64,000 nt of DNA, from contig NC_064009.1 in the NCBI RefSeq assembly GCF_932276165.1, positions 6,572,001 to 6,636,000 on the forward strand, read 5' to 3'. Below, in pieces: positions 43,706 to 55,677 of the stretch (position 1 is the first letter of the stretch; the number at the start of each line of letters is the position of its first letter). The stretch comes from Plutella xylostella (Eukaryota; Arthropoda; Insecta; Lepidoptera; Plutellidae). A program made the position numbers and the translations under genes. The notes below the pieces were generated by a model. That model was not told the DNA's origin, made no database searches, and saw only the letters and a list, made by a program, of their open reading frames with translations.

Positions 43706-45589
43706 CTACGCTATGATTACGCATACTCCAGTTATCACAGTGGTCCTATCGCAAACCATTTAGAGAACAATTTTCGGATTCAAATGTACCTCTTGAATTT
43801 GACGCTAATTACTTCGTAAATGTTATTTCATTCTGATTTCGCGAAAGGGTCCCTAATATTAAACTGACAGCAACTTTTTGTTGTATTAAAAAAAACAATG
43901 ATGACGCTGTTTTGTAGTTTGTACTAATACAAGTTCATTATTATAAATAATTGCTTGTGCTCCGTAAATACCATAATTAAAATGTAGTTAGCGAAATTAA
44001 AATAATTGCCAGCGTATCTGTAATGGTGTGATTATATTTAAATTAATTTCTGATTGTAATAAACAAACTATTAAAATCTATTTAATACATAATGAGTTTC
44101 CCTTGATCATAGACTTATTAATTATTAGTGTATGCCACGATCAACTAGATATTCGATGCAAACTAAACTATGAGTGTGATTGCTTTATTTTCAAAACTAT
44201 GTACTTAAATCGATCTCGGTAATTTTCAAAAGTTTTTTGGAATTCATATTCTATTTCTACTCGTTGTTAATGCGGTACTTCAATAATTATAAAATATTTA
44301 TACGTATGTGAAATAGTAGTCTCCTAAAGTCATCTCTTTTGTAACTTACTTTGTACTCGTGTGGAGATATTTTATGCTAGGAATATGACAATAGTAGGAA
44401 GTGAACAATTATTCATACTCATAAACATTGTAATTAGTAGGTACACGACATTTTTTTCTGTTTGTGCAATTCGTTATGCCAGGTGAATATTTATTATTAA
44501 GGGGGAGTTTTCTTGAAACAAACAAAATACTGTCGAAATCATGTTTAGACAATAGCTCATATGCCATTTTCTTAAAATTTCAAGCATAATATTAGCTCAA
44601 TTTTAATTATACCAAGCTGAAATTGATGGGGTCAAAACAGAGTTCTACAATGCACATCTACATTATTTTCTTTAAAATTAACACCTACTAAATAAGATAA
44701 GTTAAGCTAAAACTAAGACTCTTTTTCTTTTTTTATTTGCTGGAAATTTGTATTTTTTTAGACCTTATTTTATTTAGTCGTGCCACTGAAATCCCATCAT
44801 AAATTCGTGTAGTGATTAAAATGTTTAATTGTAGGAACGACTGGCGCGTACGTCGAGTCACTGTGCGGTACCGTTTAGTCTAAACATTGTCATTATTAGT
44901 GGATTACTCTGAGCAACAGCTGTTGTTTCTATGCTGGTCATTAAGGAAGGTTTGATTTCTGCATAAGGTTGCGTTATATCGTAGTCGCAATATCGTAAAA
45001 TGGAAAATAAGTTTTCCCATACACAAAAGTTGAATTGAAAGGTTGTGTGGGTAATTATTTGATACCGTTTCCCAGTTCAAATAACACAGACGTGTAAATG
45101 GAATATTTTCTATAGAAACCGATTCATTTCGGTTATGATTAATGGACATTCAGATCACCTATTGTCACCAAAACTGAAAACGTCAGCTTAATTGCTATTC
45201 AAAATACTGCGGATGTCCACCAATTGAAAGGAGGTCATTAAAACAATTATATTCCAGCCATTACTGAAATCACACAGACAATACATGAATGTGAATTTTA
45301 GTGGCCCTATTACATATTGTTTGAACAAATTCGTATCAATTTGAATTTCGGTTTTGCCTGCATCGGTAGTTCACGAATGCTGACAAAAACTCAAATAGAT
45401 ACAAATTTAATGTCTAAAGAATGATCTCCTAGAGGGAAAAGGTCAGGGAACCAGACATAGGAATAATGCAGCCTGCCCTATTCCTCACTGAGAAAACAGG
45501 ACTTATATTGCGCATTCAATAAAGGCTAGATAAGAGTCGATGACACAGGCCAGTGAAATATCGACCACTGTGCGAGGTGCAAACAACTT
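43706..45589. other. Noncoding interval
   Basis: AT-rich DNA without recognisable features. Frames at 44028 and 44904 are chance. Confidence 0.5.
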
Positions 45590-45900
45590 CTTAGGCACGC
45601 CTACAGCTCTCGCCTCTATCTGTGCAAAAAAGACCAAGTCGCAATGCAACAAATACACACGCGATTCGATATAGTAGAATTTTTATCTTGCAGATTTATA
45701 CTCTCACACACGGGCACGCTGCAAGCAGGACGCCTGCCCGTGTGTGGGGCAGCGGCCGTGTGGGACGCTGGATGCGCAGGGAAGTTTTGCATATGTGTAA
45801 TGTTTCGAGATATACAGGTGACAGCGACGATACACGATGGGCGGGGCCGGGGGAGGGGTGAGACGTATTGGAAAGAGATGGCGGACGCACTATGATAATG
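45590..45900. promoter_or_regulatory. GC-richer block with GC box and hairpin
   Basis: GGGCGGGGCCGGGGGAGGGG near 45839 is a GC-box-like run. CACACACGGGCA (45705-45716) pairs perfectly with TGCCCGTGTGTG (45735-45746). Three overlapping frames on both strands exist because the block is GC-rich. None has a motif or donor. Confidence 0.25.
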
Positions 45901-46316
45901 ATGTTATTGCTCCATTCTTGATGTTCGCTCGCCTTTAGTTTTATTTTATATTTCACTTCGATCTACTTATAAGGCGATATAAATGTCGGGTAGTTAAGTG
46001 TGAGCGCGTATAAAATACGTTTATGATGTCGTTATGGCGGGCTCCTAGGCGGGACGGAATGCAAAAAGTTCAGATTGATTACGGATTTGAGATTCTAGTG
46101 GAGATGTGACTCGTTTACTTCTTGTCTTATCAGTACCAAGGCGATGTAACGTCTTCACGGCCCCGACCGGTACATGACGGTAAACAAAAAGTATGGAAGG
46201 GACTCAATAACTGGGACTATTAAGTACGATTACGCCATGCCCGTACATTGCAGTCCATTAAGGTAACAGGAGTGCCCAGGAAAGAAGGTGAGGAATACTG
46301 AATATTGAGGTTTTCT

Positions 46317-46378
46317 TTGATCCATACCAAGAGTGGGACGCCCTCCAGCCGGTGGACAAACGAGCTCACGAAATGCAA
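46317..46378 (+). pseudogene. Short LINE reverse transcriptase C-terminal remnant
   Basis: One frame reads KSGTPSSRWTNELTKC, similar to the GRPxxRWTDDL motif near the C-terminus of RTE-type LINE proteins. Only about 20 codons are recognisable. Neighbouring sequence is unrelated except for the adjacent SINE. Confidence 0.4.
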
Positions 46379-46439
46379 CCAGTAGTTATTGATGTAGTGC
46401 TCTTAGAAAAATATTAGCTGATGAAAGTTATGGTACCAA

Positions 46440-46655
46440 AAAAATATATAATGATGAGTACTATGCACTTAGGGTATACATCTAGAAGCTAAGATGTGCA
46501 GGTTTCCTCACGATGTTTTCCTTCACCTTAAGAGACGTGGTAAAATTTTACTTATATTCTTTATTTCAAAAGAGAATGGTACATGGCAGGATTTGAACCC
46601 ACGGCCTCACGAATAAGAGCCGAGACCTTATCCACTACACAACCACGACTCTAGA
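46440..46655 (-). mobile_element. tRNA-derived SINE, family 1, minus copy
   Basis: The minus strand gives GTGGTTGTGTAGTGGATAAG (A box), GGCCGTGGGTTCAAATCCTG (B box) and then AAGGTGAAGGAAAACATCGT, the body core also seen in the SINE at 26131-26472. The + strand shows it as GATTTGAACCCACGGCC. The B box is better preserved than in the other copy. Target duplications were not resolved. Confidence 0.8.
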
Positions 46656-49094
46656 AATAATTATAGTTTAAAAGTAATCAACTATCATGATTCTATATCT
46701 CTATGTTTTGTAAAAAAAAACACAAAAGACACTTCACCAACGCAATTATGATGACTGCGACCAACACATAACACAGCAGTGTATTAAATAACTGCAATTA
46801 CAGCGCACCGCGTTACAATTTAACTGCAAACAAATGGCGACAACACTCGGGGTAATAAAGAACATAATTTATTTGCAACAAAATTAATACGGACCAAGTC
46901 ACACGTAATGACGAGTGCAGCACAAAAGGTAATATTCGGTCGATATAATTTAGCGTGTGGTTTGCTAATGGCTTCGAGAATAAGCGCGGTTCGACCGAGT
47001 TTATAATTAAAGCCAACTCAGCACTTGCTGGGTCGCGGTTTGGCTATACGGGACCATGCAATTGTGTTGTTTAGGATTTTTCTGTGGAAATGTCGTAATA
47101 TTTATTATCACTTACTGCCTTTGATTTGACTAAACATGACATCACTAAATCAACACAAACTATTTCATACCAAACTATTTCATACATTATAATTATTATT
47201 ATACATTTTATCTTTACGTTATTCATAGGTTACAAAGCAGCCAAAAGACTTAGTCATTCCTCTTCATGTGATCAACTAACTGTGAAGAATTGTCAAAATT
47301 AGTGGAGCAATAGTTCTTATTCAGTTCTCCCGTTTTTGTATAAAGTACACCTCTACCTATTTACATTAAAACCCTTCAAATGTGACTTTATTTTTTACCA
47401 ACAACTTACTGTCTAAATGTCTATGTAAAATTTATAGTCCTCTATGCGGGATAGTTACGACCTCCTATGTAAGTAACGTAACCCTTAGTACTTGTTCGTA
47501 TCAGCAATCAGCAACCACCATAAAGATCATAATTGATGGACGGACGAAACTTTCATTGTTGCATGCGTTTGTTCTGGTTTTGTCCGAACTATAATTACAT
47601 GTAAGTATGATTATAAATTTGGGAATACTTTGTTGGGATGTATGTTACATATTTAAAGGCAGCGCTGAACTTTGGTTGAACACTGACAATTTTTGTTGTT
47701 GTAATGTTAGTTCCTAATCTAGAATTACCAATTTATTTAAAAGCGAATTTAAAACAAGTCACTGTCATGTCAGCTGGCTTCCAAGAATCACAGTCTGACA
47801 CTAATACGCCATAGTTTTACGATGCAGTTTAGTTTTATTGTCTAGATACTTTGTAACCAAATGAGCTGATGAGTGTCCTACAGAATGTGTAAAGAGAAAT
47901 GTCGATCCATAATTAGCTTTGAACTATAGTTCTGCTAGTAACAGTGGTAAAAAGATGAGCCAGACATTTGCAATAAGTAGCTAATTCAAGAATAAGCAGA
48001 TAACTGATCAGTCATCGTCAAATAAATATAGCTTGTGCACATATATGAAAGCACAAGAAAAAACTTGGTACGGAAAGAATTGCATCATAAAAATGACTGG
48101 TAAACTTTTTATATTTGTTTTACGCAACCCGGTTTCCTCAAATTCCGCAAGTGGGCAAGGAGAGGATGTCCGAACCGAGCCAGCTACAATAGGCAGTAAA
48201 CTCAATAATTGCACGTTGCTGACACTCCAACTACAATGTTCAAACACACACGGAACGGTGGCAGTTATGCCCACCTATTTTTTCTACGGACAATGAAGTC
48301 CACTCCGACTGGTGCCTGCATGTCATATTGTTTCTTAGCCCAATAAAAAATAAGTTAACTCTGGCCACCCCAGAGGCTCGCGTATGGCAACATTTCGATA
48401 GTAAAGCGGTGATTTACTGCGCTGGCCGACGATTGCGCACTAAAACAGCACTTACGTCACTTTCAATTTTAAAGTGATGCTTTTTGAACGCCCCCAACTG
48501 TAAAATCTCGCCTCGTGATTGTCCATACCGTGCTACGCTGTAAAATGTTCCATTCTTAAACAGATGAATATAGGCGGGATGGACGGCGAAGATTGCTTTA
48601 CCCTCGTATTCATAGTAGTTATCGTAACATACAGAACATTAAATAATAATAATACTAAAAGATTATTGACTTCCAACTCATGTAAAAAAAAAACAGTGAC
48701 AAAAGAATATTTATAACATTGAAAAACAACCTCTACTGTGATACCTTCAGATTATGATTTTCTTGAATTGATGAAAAAAACAGCTAGTAAGCATACGGGC
48801 CATACGTACTTTAAGTTGGGTGACTTGTTGTAACGTATTGGTGGTCCTTGTGAATGGGATTGCGACAGAAAAAGATAAAGTTCCATTTTCAAAAACGAAA
48901 CACAGAGATAAATTCAACATTAAATTTAAAAATCGAATTCCGAAATCTCACATTATAATCAACCCTCCGGATGCTTCGGTGTGTCAGGGAGACCTCATTG
49001 TCTTCATTGTGAGTGGTCAGTTTAAAAGAAATGAGCACAGTTCATTATAATATTAAAGCCATGACAGACGAGTCTCGCTTCCGCCGGCCGCCAC
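46656..49094. other. Noncoding interval
   Basis: No gene is recognised over 2.4 kb. A 15-bp tandem duplication CAAACTATTTCATAC lies at 47155-47184. Around 48350-48530 the sequence is less AT-rich (GAGGCTCGCGTATGG, GCGCTGGCCGACGATTGCGC) without an exon signature. Frames at 48008 and 48033 overlap antisense and lack motifs. Confidence 0.4.
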
Positions 49095-49147
49095 ATGGCG
49101 TTGCGATTCTATTTAATTTTCGTACTGGTCGTTTATGATAATAACCC
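49095..49147 (+). CDS. Possible signal-peptide first exon
   Basis: GCCGCCACATGGCG is a strong start context. From ATG 49095 the frame reads MALRFYLIFVLVVYDNN plus two bases and meets GTAAGTAT at 49148, a perfect splice donor. A short basic residue followed by ten hydrophobic ones is a textbook signal sequence, so this could be the first coding exon of a secreted or membrane protein on the + strand. Without the splice the frame stops one codon later. The surrounding CGCTTCCGCCGGCCGCC is GC-rich, as 5' exons often are. No second exon can be assigned. Confidence 0.3.
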
Positions 49148-51377
49148 GTAAGTATAGGGTTGACATTAATGTTGTGTTCAACTTGGAATTGGATACTGAG
49201 GATATTTTATTAAAAGCTCTCGACTACACATTTTTCTGCCCAAGAATTTGTATTATTGAGTATGAAAGAGCATTACTAAAATAGAAAAATAAGTCCGATC
49301 CAGACAATATAATATATCTACAGCTTACCATTCAAAATATCATGGTTGAATAAAAACAAATACCAGAAAAAAAAAACTAATTTTATTGGACCGTTCAGCA
49401 GCGATCCCATTAATTAATTACTTCCTTTCGTTCATAATAAACGTAAAAAAGTATGGAGGTCCTCAGAGTTCAAACAAAGAGGAGCTTTTATTCATAACCG
49501 ATCACTTAGAGCCGAAACAGCTTATTAAATTGTCAGTAGCTTAAACTGAATGCTGGGCGGTGAGTGACGAACGGACAAAACAGAAACGATTAATTAAATA
49601 TTAAGGCTTTTGTGGTGCCGTTTTCAATTCCTGATTTTGCACCCTACGTCTTTGCGTTAAGTGCCGCATTGTTTAAAGTTTCGTTGGTAAAATGTTGACC
49701 TTTGTAGGAGTTTTAAAAGACTCAAGAGCAATAGGTAATTAATTTCACCTTTTGACTTACATATGTTTTTAGCGCTTTATATTTAGGCTTGAATACACGC
49801 AATAATATCGTAATTTAAAAATGGCTGAACAAGGAATTTTCAATGACAATTATTGAATACAAACTTAATTTTTTTCTCCACTTAAATTTAAGTTTTGCAG
49901 GAAGAAATAGCTTTTTAGTAATAAGTCAGCCATTGTACATATAGCTTTAGGTATATATTTTTATATTAGAAAGTGGTTTTGTGTGGCGTTATTTATCTTA
50001 AAATAAATAGATTGGTACACGAATATGTTCATCAATTCCAAATTTAAAAAATATACCTATTATTTCTAAAATCATAATATATCTACATTTAAACTCTACA
50101 GTCCAATTCGAAGCAACATCTCTGCATAACCAGCCAATAGTTCCTTCTTCAGCTATGCACCGACATTCGGGACAGGAGGGTACTCTATACTGACAAAAAA
50201 CGAACCAGCGAGAGCTATCGTGCAATTGGCGGGGCTCTTACCGCTTTGGGGGTAAGTATCGCTTTGAAACTTACCCCCAAATTCATAGAGCTTTTTGAAA
50301 CTTTACAATAGGTTTAAAATTTACGCTGTGATATACGAATTTCAACCTTTTCAAAGACGTAAAGATTCGAAACTCGTGTGTTTCGAAGTAAATTTTAACC
50401 TTGTTGTAAATTTACCATACTGTCTATGAATTTGATAGTTAGTGTTTCGTCATGTAGATTGACCCCCCTGAATCCGACCGTACCGGATACACCTACATAC
50501 AAACAGAAAAGTTTTCCTTTCATATTTATTGTCTCTCCTCTATTTTTACATTGACACTATAAGCTTCTGCCCGTGATCGCTGCTCTGCGCTTTTCTACTA
50601 CATATTTTTTGTAAATTTGACATTAAGTACAGACCTACATTACACAGCGAAAACGTATTTTTAGTTTACTACGTTGCTTCAACAATAAGATAGATGCTTT
50701 TATCAATACTAGAAAGCTCACACTTTTTATAAAAAAAACGTTGGGGGTACCTATAATTTTTTTTTTTTAATTATCTATTAAAATATTTGTATATTCATGA
50801 CAGACAGTCTTAGTTTGACTCCTACTGTATAACTAGTGGACGGTTACGTTTCTGTCCCATCTATTTTGACTGCGGCCTTTTTTTCTTCAAATTACAACAA
50901 ACAGACCGCTTCATTTGCACCACGAGTTGAGATTACAAAGTCTCAAGTAAAGAGTACATCATATCTGTAGTATCGAAGTGAGATGGAGCGAAGTGTGATT
51001 TATAGCACGAAGAAATCTCTTAATGGACCCTCCCGCTCGGCCGCATTGTCCGTGATAAATGTGCAATCCCAACTTTGCACAAGTTTTGACTGCATATGAT
51101 ATATTCAATGGTAAATTCTTAATGAAGTCACTTTTCTGTGCTATGGTAAGAAAAAAAATGCGTTTTTTTTTAAAAGTAGGTAAGTATCTTGGTTATAAAA
51201 TATATTTTTTTATTTTTAAAATTTAATGACAAGTTATTTGAAGGAGAATCGGTGAGTATTTTTGCAACCCCATGTAATGCATATTTTCAGAATATATGGA
51301 AGTTTTATGTTTCATATTACCTATTGTGTCTCATAAGACAGCAAAAATGTTTTAATTGCTGTACTTAGCAAGATATA
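49148..51377. other. Noncoding interval with small hairpin
   Basis: No gene is recognised. TTTGGGGGTAAG (50245-50256) pairs with CTTACCCCCAAA (50270-50281) around a 13-base loop, with related TTACCCCCAAATTCATAGAG next to it. The last part may be a fragment of a common repeat. Confidence 0.45.
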
Positions 51378-51509
51378 ATGTCCTCCAAGACAAAGCCAGC
51401 CGACGTTAATGTGGCCCGCAAATTGGGCGTCTTAAGTGCCCCACCAGAGCATCGAGACAATAAACAATTCGCATGGCTATTTCAGGCAAAACACGGCTCA
51501 CGGCTATAA
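51378..51509 (+). CDS. 43-codon open frame of unknown nature
   Basis: ATG 51378 opens 43 codons (MSSKTKPADVNVARKLGVLS...) ending TAA 51507-51509. The first half is richer in G/C at third positions than the surrounding DNA, and an acceptor-like CTATTTCAG lies inside at 51477-51485. No similarity is recognised. It may be a small protein, an exon, or a conserved noncoding element that happens to be open. Confidence 0.2.
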   Translation: MSSKTKPADVNVARKLGVLSAPPEHRDNKQFAWLFQAKHGSRL

Positions 51510-51559
51510 TTTTTCCACATTCATACTATAAGGACCGCAGTCAATGAGTCTAGCCTGAC

Positions 51560-52030
51560 ACCCTCACAAGTAAGGGCGCACTCACACTGCGCCGGCCGGT
51601 GAGATCGCGTGCGAAAGCTCCACACACGCACACAGCCGGCCGGCGCCCTAAGCTGTGGTCAGTACTAACGCAAACTGTGTGACGGACACACGAAAAACGA
51701 GCTGAAAACGGGACGCAAAACTCACAAAAACAAAATCGCATCGTTTCCCCGTGCACACGCGCGTCCTCGCGACGACAGACGCGTATGTAAATGTGACTGC
51801 GCCTGTGTGAGTGTGCTTTATGATCATCTGTCAAACCGCGGATACTTGTGACGTTTCGCATCTGAAATGTAAACAAAAGTTGGTTCGACCGTTACACTTT
51901 GAATTTATTTGGACTTTATTTACGGCGTGCGATGCGAGAGTTACGTGAAATATGAACTTAAATATGTAAAATTAATTGCACTGCATCGAGACTCAGCGGA
52001 AAGCGCTTTGGTTGGATTATTTCTGGATGA
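51560..52030 (+). promoter_or_regulatory. CpG-rich block and possible 5' UTR exon
   Basis: The left part (CGCCGGCCGGTGAGATCGCG, CACAGCCGGCCGGCGCCC, CCTCGCGACGACAGACGCG) is the second strong CpG peak of the window. To its right the sequence runs to TGGATGA|GTAAGT, a consensus + strand donor at 52031. No long frame ends there, so a noncoding first exon is the likely reading. The 108-codon minus frame across the block is arginine-, serine- and cysteine-rich in the manner of antisense GC-rich DNA and is not accepted. Confidence 0.35.
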
Positions 52031-54642
52031 GTAAGTAATGAAATGTTGCTTGTTTTACTGTTTTAGTGCTTCTTAGGACAAATTTGAGTATTAACTGTGG
52101 AATATTGTGGCAAGAAGCACTTTGTTACTGCTCTTTACGGATGTTTTGACTTATCGCAAAAACTTTATGACATGTATGAAGAGATTGCCATAAAGATAAG
52201 GTTAATGTCCATAACATCATAAGTTTGGTATGTTTGATATGAAGATTTTTAGTATTGTGTTCTACAAATACACTATATTAAGAATGCTGCACCGAGTGAA
52301 TGACTTATATTGAATGAATGTCCCAGATGGGGTAAGGGGGTCCACACCACAGTAACTGTCCATCGCTAAAAGTTCTGGATTTCGCGTTTAATTTACGTTC
52401 AATGGAATGAAAACATAATAATAGATTAAATGTAACTTACAGAAAATTTCATAGCAAAACCGGCAGCATAAATTTAGTTTATTCTTGGGTTTCTTAAAAC
52501 TTTCATGTTACGATGATCTTTATTTTAAAGAAAATAAGGCCTAAACAGGCCGTATTGTTTTGCTTTACTTACTATGTTTAGATTTATAAATTTTTCTTAA
52601 ACATTACCATGCAGTGCCATCCCCACATAAACATATTTACCTATAAATTATATATGTACCTAAATATAAAAAAAAACAAGTAAGTAAAACTGTTTGTTTT
52701 ACAAATAACACAATCCAAATTCGACCATACTTCCTAGCGTTAAGAACCACAAGCAAGTCTCCTGAACGAGCATATTTCACCGGAATGCAATAATAACTGT
52801 TCAAGGGTGTCGTGCTAAGACATCTAATAAGAGTTGCACACACGCACACATGCACACACGCACACACACACGCCAACACATGCACGGCTTACACGCTGTA
52901 ACTAGCGCGATTAGGGTTGCCACTTACAATGAGGAAGTTTTAATTCTCCTTGTGATGAGCAGTGGACTAAATGACAGAATTTAATACTCGTAAGATTATG
53001 GTGTAAAATGTATCAGTAGCACTTTTCGGTCATCAGTTGATGAAACAAATTTTTCACCACTATTCAGAAACATAAACTATTGATGGTCCACAGGCCGGTT
53101 GGGCCTATCAATATTAAATTATATAGGAACATTATATCATATGAATAGTATAACATGCAGGTAATTACATTGTTTAACCTAATCATTTAGGTTTTCATAC
53201 AGTCAGAGTACCACCCCTATATCTTTAGCAACACCACATGTGGTAGCCCTACTGGCCGTCACATCACCCCCAAGGATTAGCACAGCCGATAGGATTACAA
53301 TATTGCCGCAGACACGACGGCTAAACGTCACATATTTTATGAGACACTTCCCTTAGAACTTGACAAAATGTTCATACTGTATCATGTTTTGTAATTAAGT
53401 AGGTATACTTCAAGCAGTCCCCGCTGCATGGCTCCAAATCGAAGTCGATAACGTACCCGTGTAGCGGGGACAGGGCATTTTTTAAATAATGTAAAGTCTT
53501 TTTAAAACTATAAGTCAATTTGAAGATTTTTTGTTAGCATTTAAAAGCTAGTTTAAATTTAGTATATCTAGATTTTTTTTTATTTCCTTAGCAATCGCAA
53601 AACTTTGAATCGAAAATAATTACTCCAAAAGCTAGTTTAATCAAAGTAAATGCCACACAGCATTAAATAGGATTTAAGTAAGAAATGCAAGGTTTAGTAA
53701 ATAAAATGTTGTCATAAACAAGTTTATCACAGCGTAAAATGGCATTTTACAGTTTCAGTACAGTCCTGTCACTTTAACTTGTCAACTTTACTGTAGCTGA
53801 GCGAGCTATGGCAGTTTTGTATTGCAGGAAGTTGATAACCTTTGTACAACTGAAAGGGGCAAATAATAGTGATTGTGCTTTTCGTACTTAATCCTTACAC
53901 TGCATGCTCTGAATTCTAGACTTCTAGTTCTTAAAAGATAACGTCATTCAAGTGAACAGCGGGCTTTTTATGTTTTCATTACACGGCTTCAGGAAAGTTT
54001 CTTAAAACTCATGTAAACTTGCCATGGAATGTTCTGGATGCGGATGGTTGAATACTATGTTGTGGCGGTGCTCCAATGGATAAGTCAATTAAAATTATTT
54101 GAAATGATGATGGGCACCAATATATGGAAGCTGGGACCAGCACCAATAGAAATGAGTGATACGTCGTTGAAAAGGTATTTTTTTGCAGAATATGAATAAC
54201 GGAAGCGCTAGTCTTGATTTACTGTCAAAGTTGAAAGTTGAAAGTTTTTATATTTTATTTCTGTAATTTTAATGTTTTTGTTAGTTTTTCACATTCATTT
54301 TTAATTTTCATAACAAAATGATCATATTTCATATAATATTATATTTGTTTATTATCTCAGTAAATAAAACCAGTTGAAAATAATTTCTCCAATTTCAATA
54401 ATACGTGTTTACGTGTATTACGCCCTAACTGTCATCAGGAGAGAGAGTGCAATGCCATAGAAAAATACTTCCTTCCGACGAATATATTTCAAAATGGACA
54501 ACTTATACGGATTTGTCGTCATAATACTTTTTTGCTCACTTGAAAAGAGCTATCCAACGATGTATGTCTCATATTTATTGGACATAGGTCCCAAAACACC
54601 CATTGTCATTTACGCTATTGGTCTATTAGACAGGTAGGGCCT
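52031..54642. other. Noncoding interval
   Basis: AT-rich; a CA-rich microsatellite lies at about 52836-52885. GTCCCCGCT and AGCGGGGAC at 53418 and 53465 are inverted. TGTGGCGGTGCTCCAATGGA at 54062 resembles a SINE A box, but no B box follows. Confidence 0.4.
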
Positions 54643-54757
54643 TACCACAAAAACTAAGACAGTATGTTACAGGTGTTCAGCGCTGTCAAACGCCTACAAA
54701 ATCTGTCAAATTTCGTTTTAAACACTAGTTAAACAGTGTTTAAAGTTTTTTGTGGTA
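54643..54757. mobile_element. Small MITE
   Basis: TACCACAAAAACT at the left and AGTTTTTTGTGGTA at the right are inverted. The 115-bp element also has an inner palindrome AAACACTAGTTAAACAGTGTTT near 54720-54741. It has no coding content. Confidence 0.6.
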
Positions 54758-55539
54758 GCTCAGGTAGTATCTATTCTGGAAAATTTTTTGATTACATGTT
54801 TGTATTGTATTGACACAATTCACTACACCTATACGAGTACTTATATCAAATCCACATTTACACATTACAGTCTACCCCCAGCTTTCTAACTCTCACGGAA
54901 GCGATGCAAAATAACTTCTGATGGTATTTTAATGTGCACAAAGCTTATGTCTTATACTGTAGTGTGATTTACTGATTCTGGAAGCACAAAAAACCCCTTT
55001 GCTTGAACACCGTGGACACTAATGTAATACACGAGTTATGTTATGGTTAATCACCGATTAGACTTCCTAGAAGTCTTGAAACTATTATACTTAGGTGTAA
55101 TTTCATCAAAAGCAAAACGTATTTAGTCGCCAGTAAAAAAATATGGTATAAAAATATATAAAAAAATAACCACACAAGAAAACTAAGCGCCAGTTTTATT
55201 AGGGCAAAAACTATCACGAAATATTATACCTAAGGAAGATAGCAATACACTCTCTTAGCCGTCCCTTAAGTGGCTCGCAGACGGGTTTCTTAATTTCTTA
55301 ACCACTACACCCACACAGCAGGATGAAATTAAGAAAACATTCACCACATTAAGTGTTTCTATTTATGCTTATATTTTCTCGGAGTCTTATTCTGGTAACT
55401 GGTGAGTTTGGACCGACGCAACGGCGGACTTAATAATAGAAGTTTTGGATAATATTATTGTTTACACAGTTTTCTTAGTTTCAGATAAAGATACTATCTG
55501 CCTATTGATCAGTCAGATTAGAGTCAGTCGCTGATAGCT
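54758..55539. other. Noncoding interval
   Basis: Nothing supported. Confidence 0.5.
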
Positions 55540-55677
55540 CAGAAGGCCTAGCACGAGATGCAAGCGCAGTTCAAGACGTGGCAAAATATTTCCATCACAC
55601 TCGCTGTCAAAACCCACGATGCGAAACTTTTATCACGTCTTGGCGTGCGCGTCTTGCGCTCCGTGCTAGGCCTTCTG
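55540..55677. mobile_element. GC-richer inverted-repeat element
   Basis: CAGAAGGCCTAGCACG (55540-55555) is perfectly inverted at 55662-55677. Inside, AAGACGTGGCAAAA and TATCACGTCTTGG continue the arms with mismatches. The 138-bp size fits a MITE. It is less AT-rich than the flanks. The 71-codon minus frame over it is not considered real. Confidence 0.55.

Noticed and set aside
51550..51876. 108-codon minus frame
   Set aside because: It is antisense in a CpG-rich block, has no domain, and a consensus donor on the other strand better explains the block.
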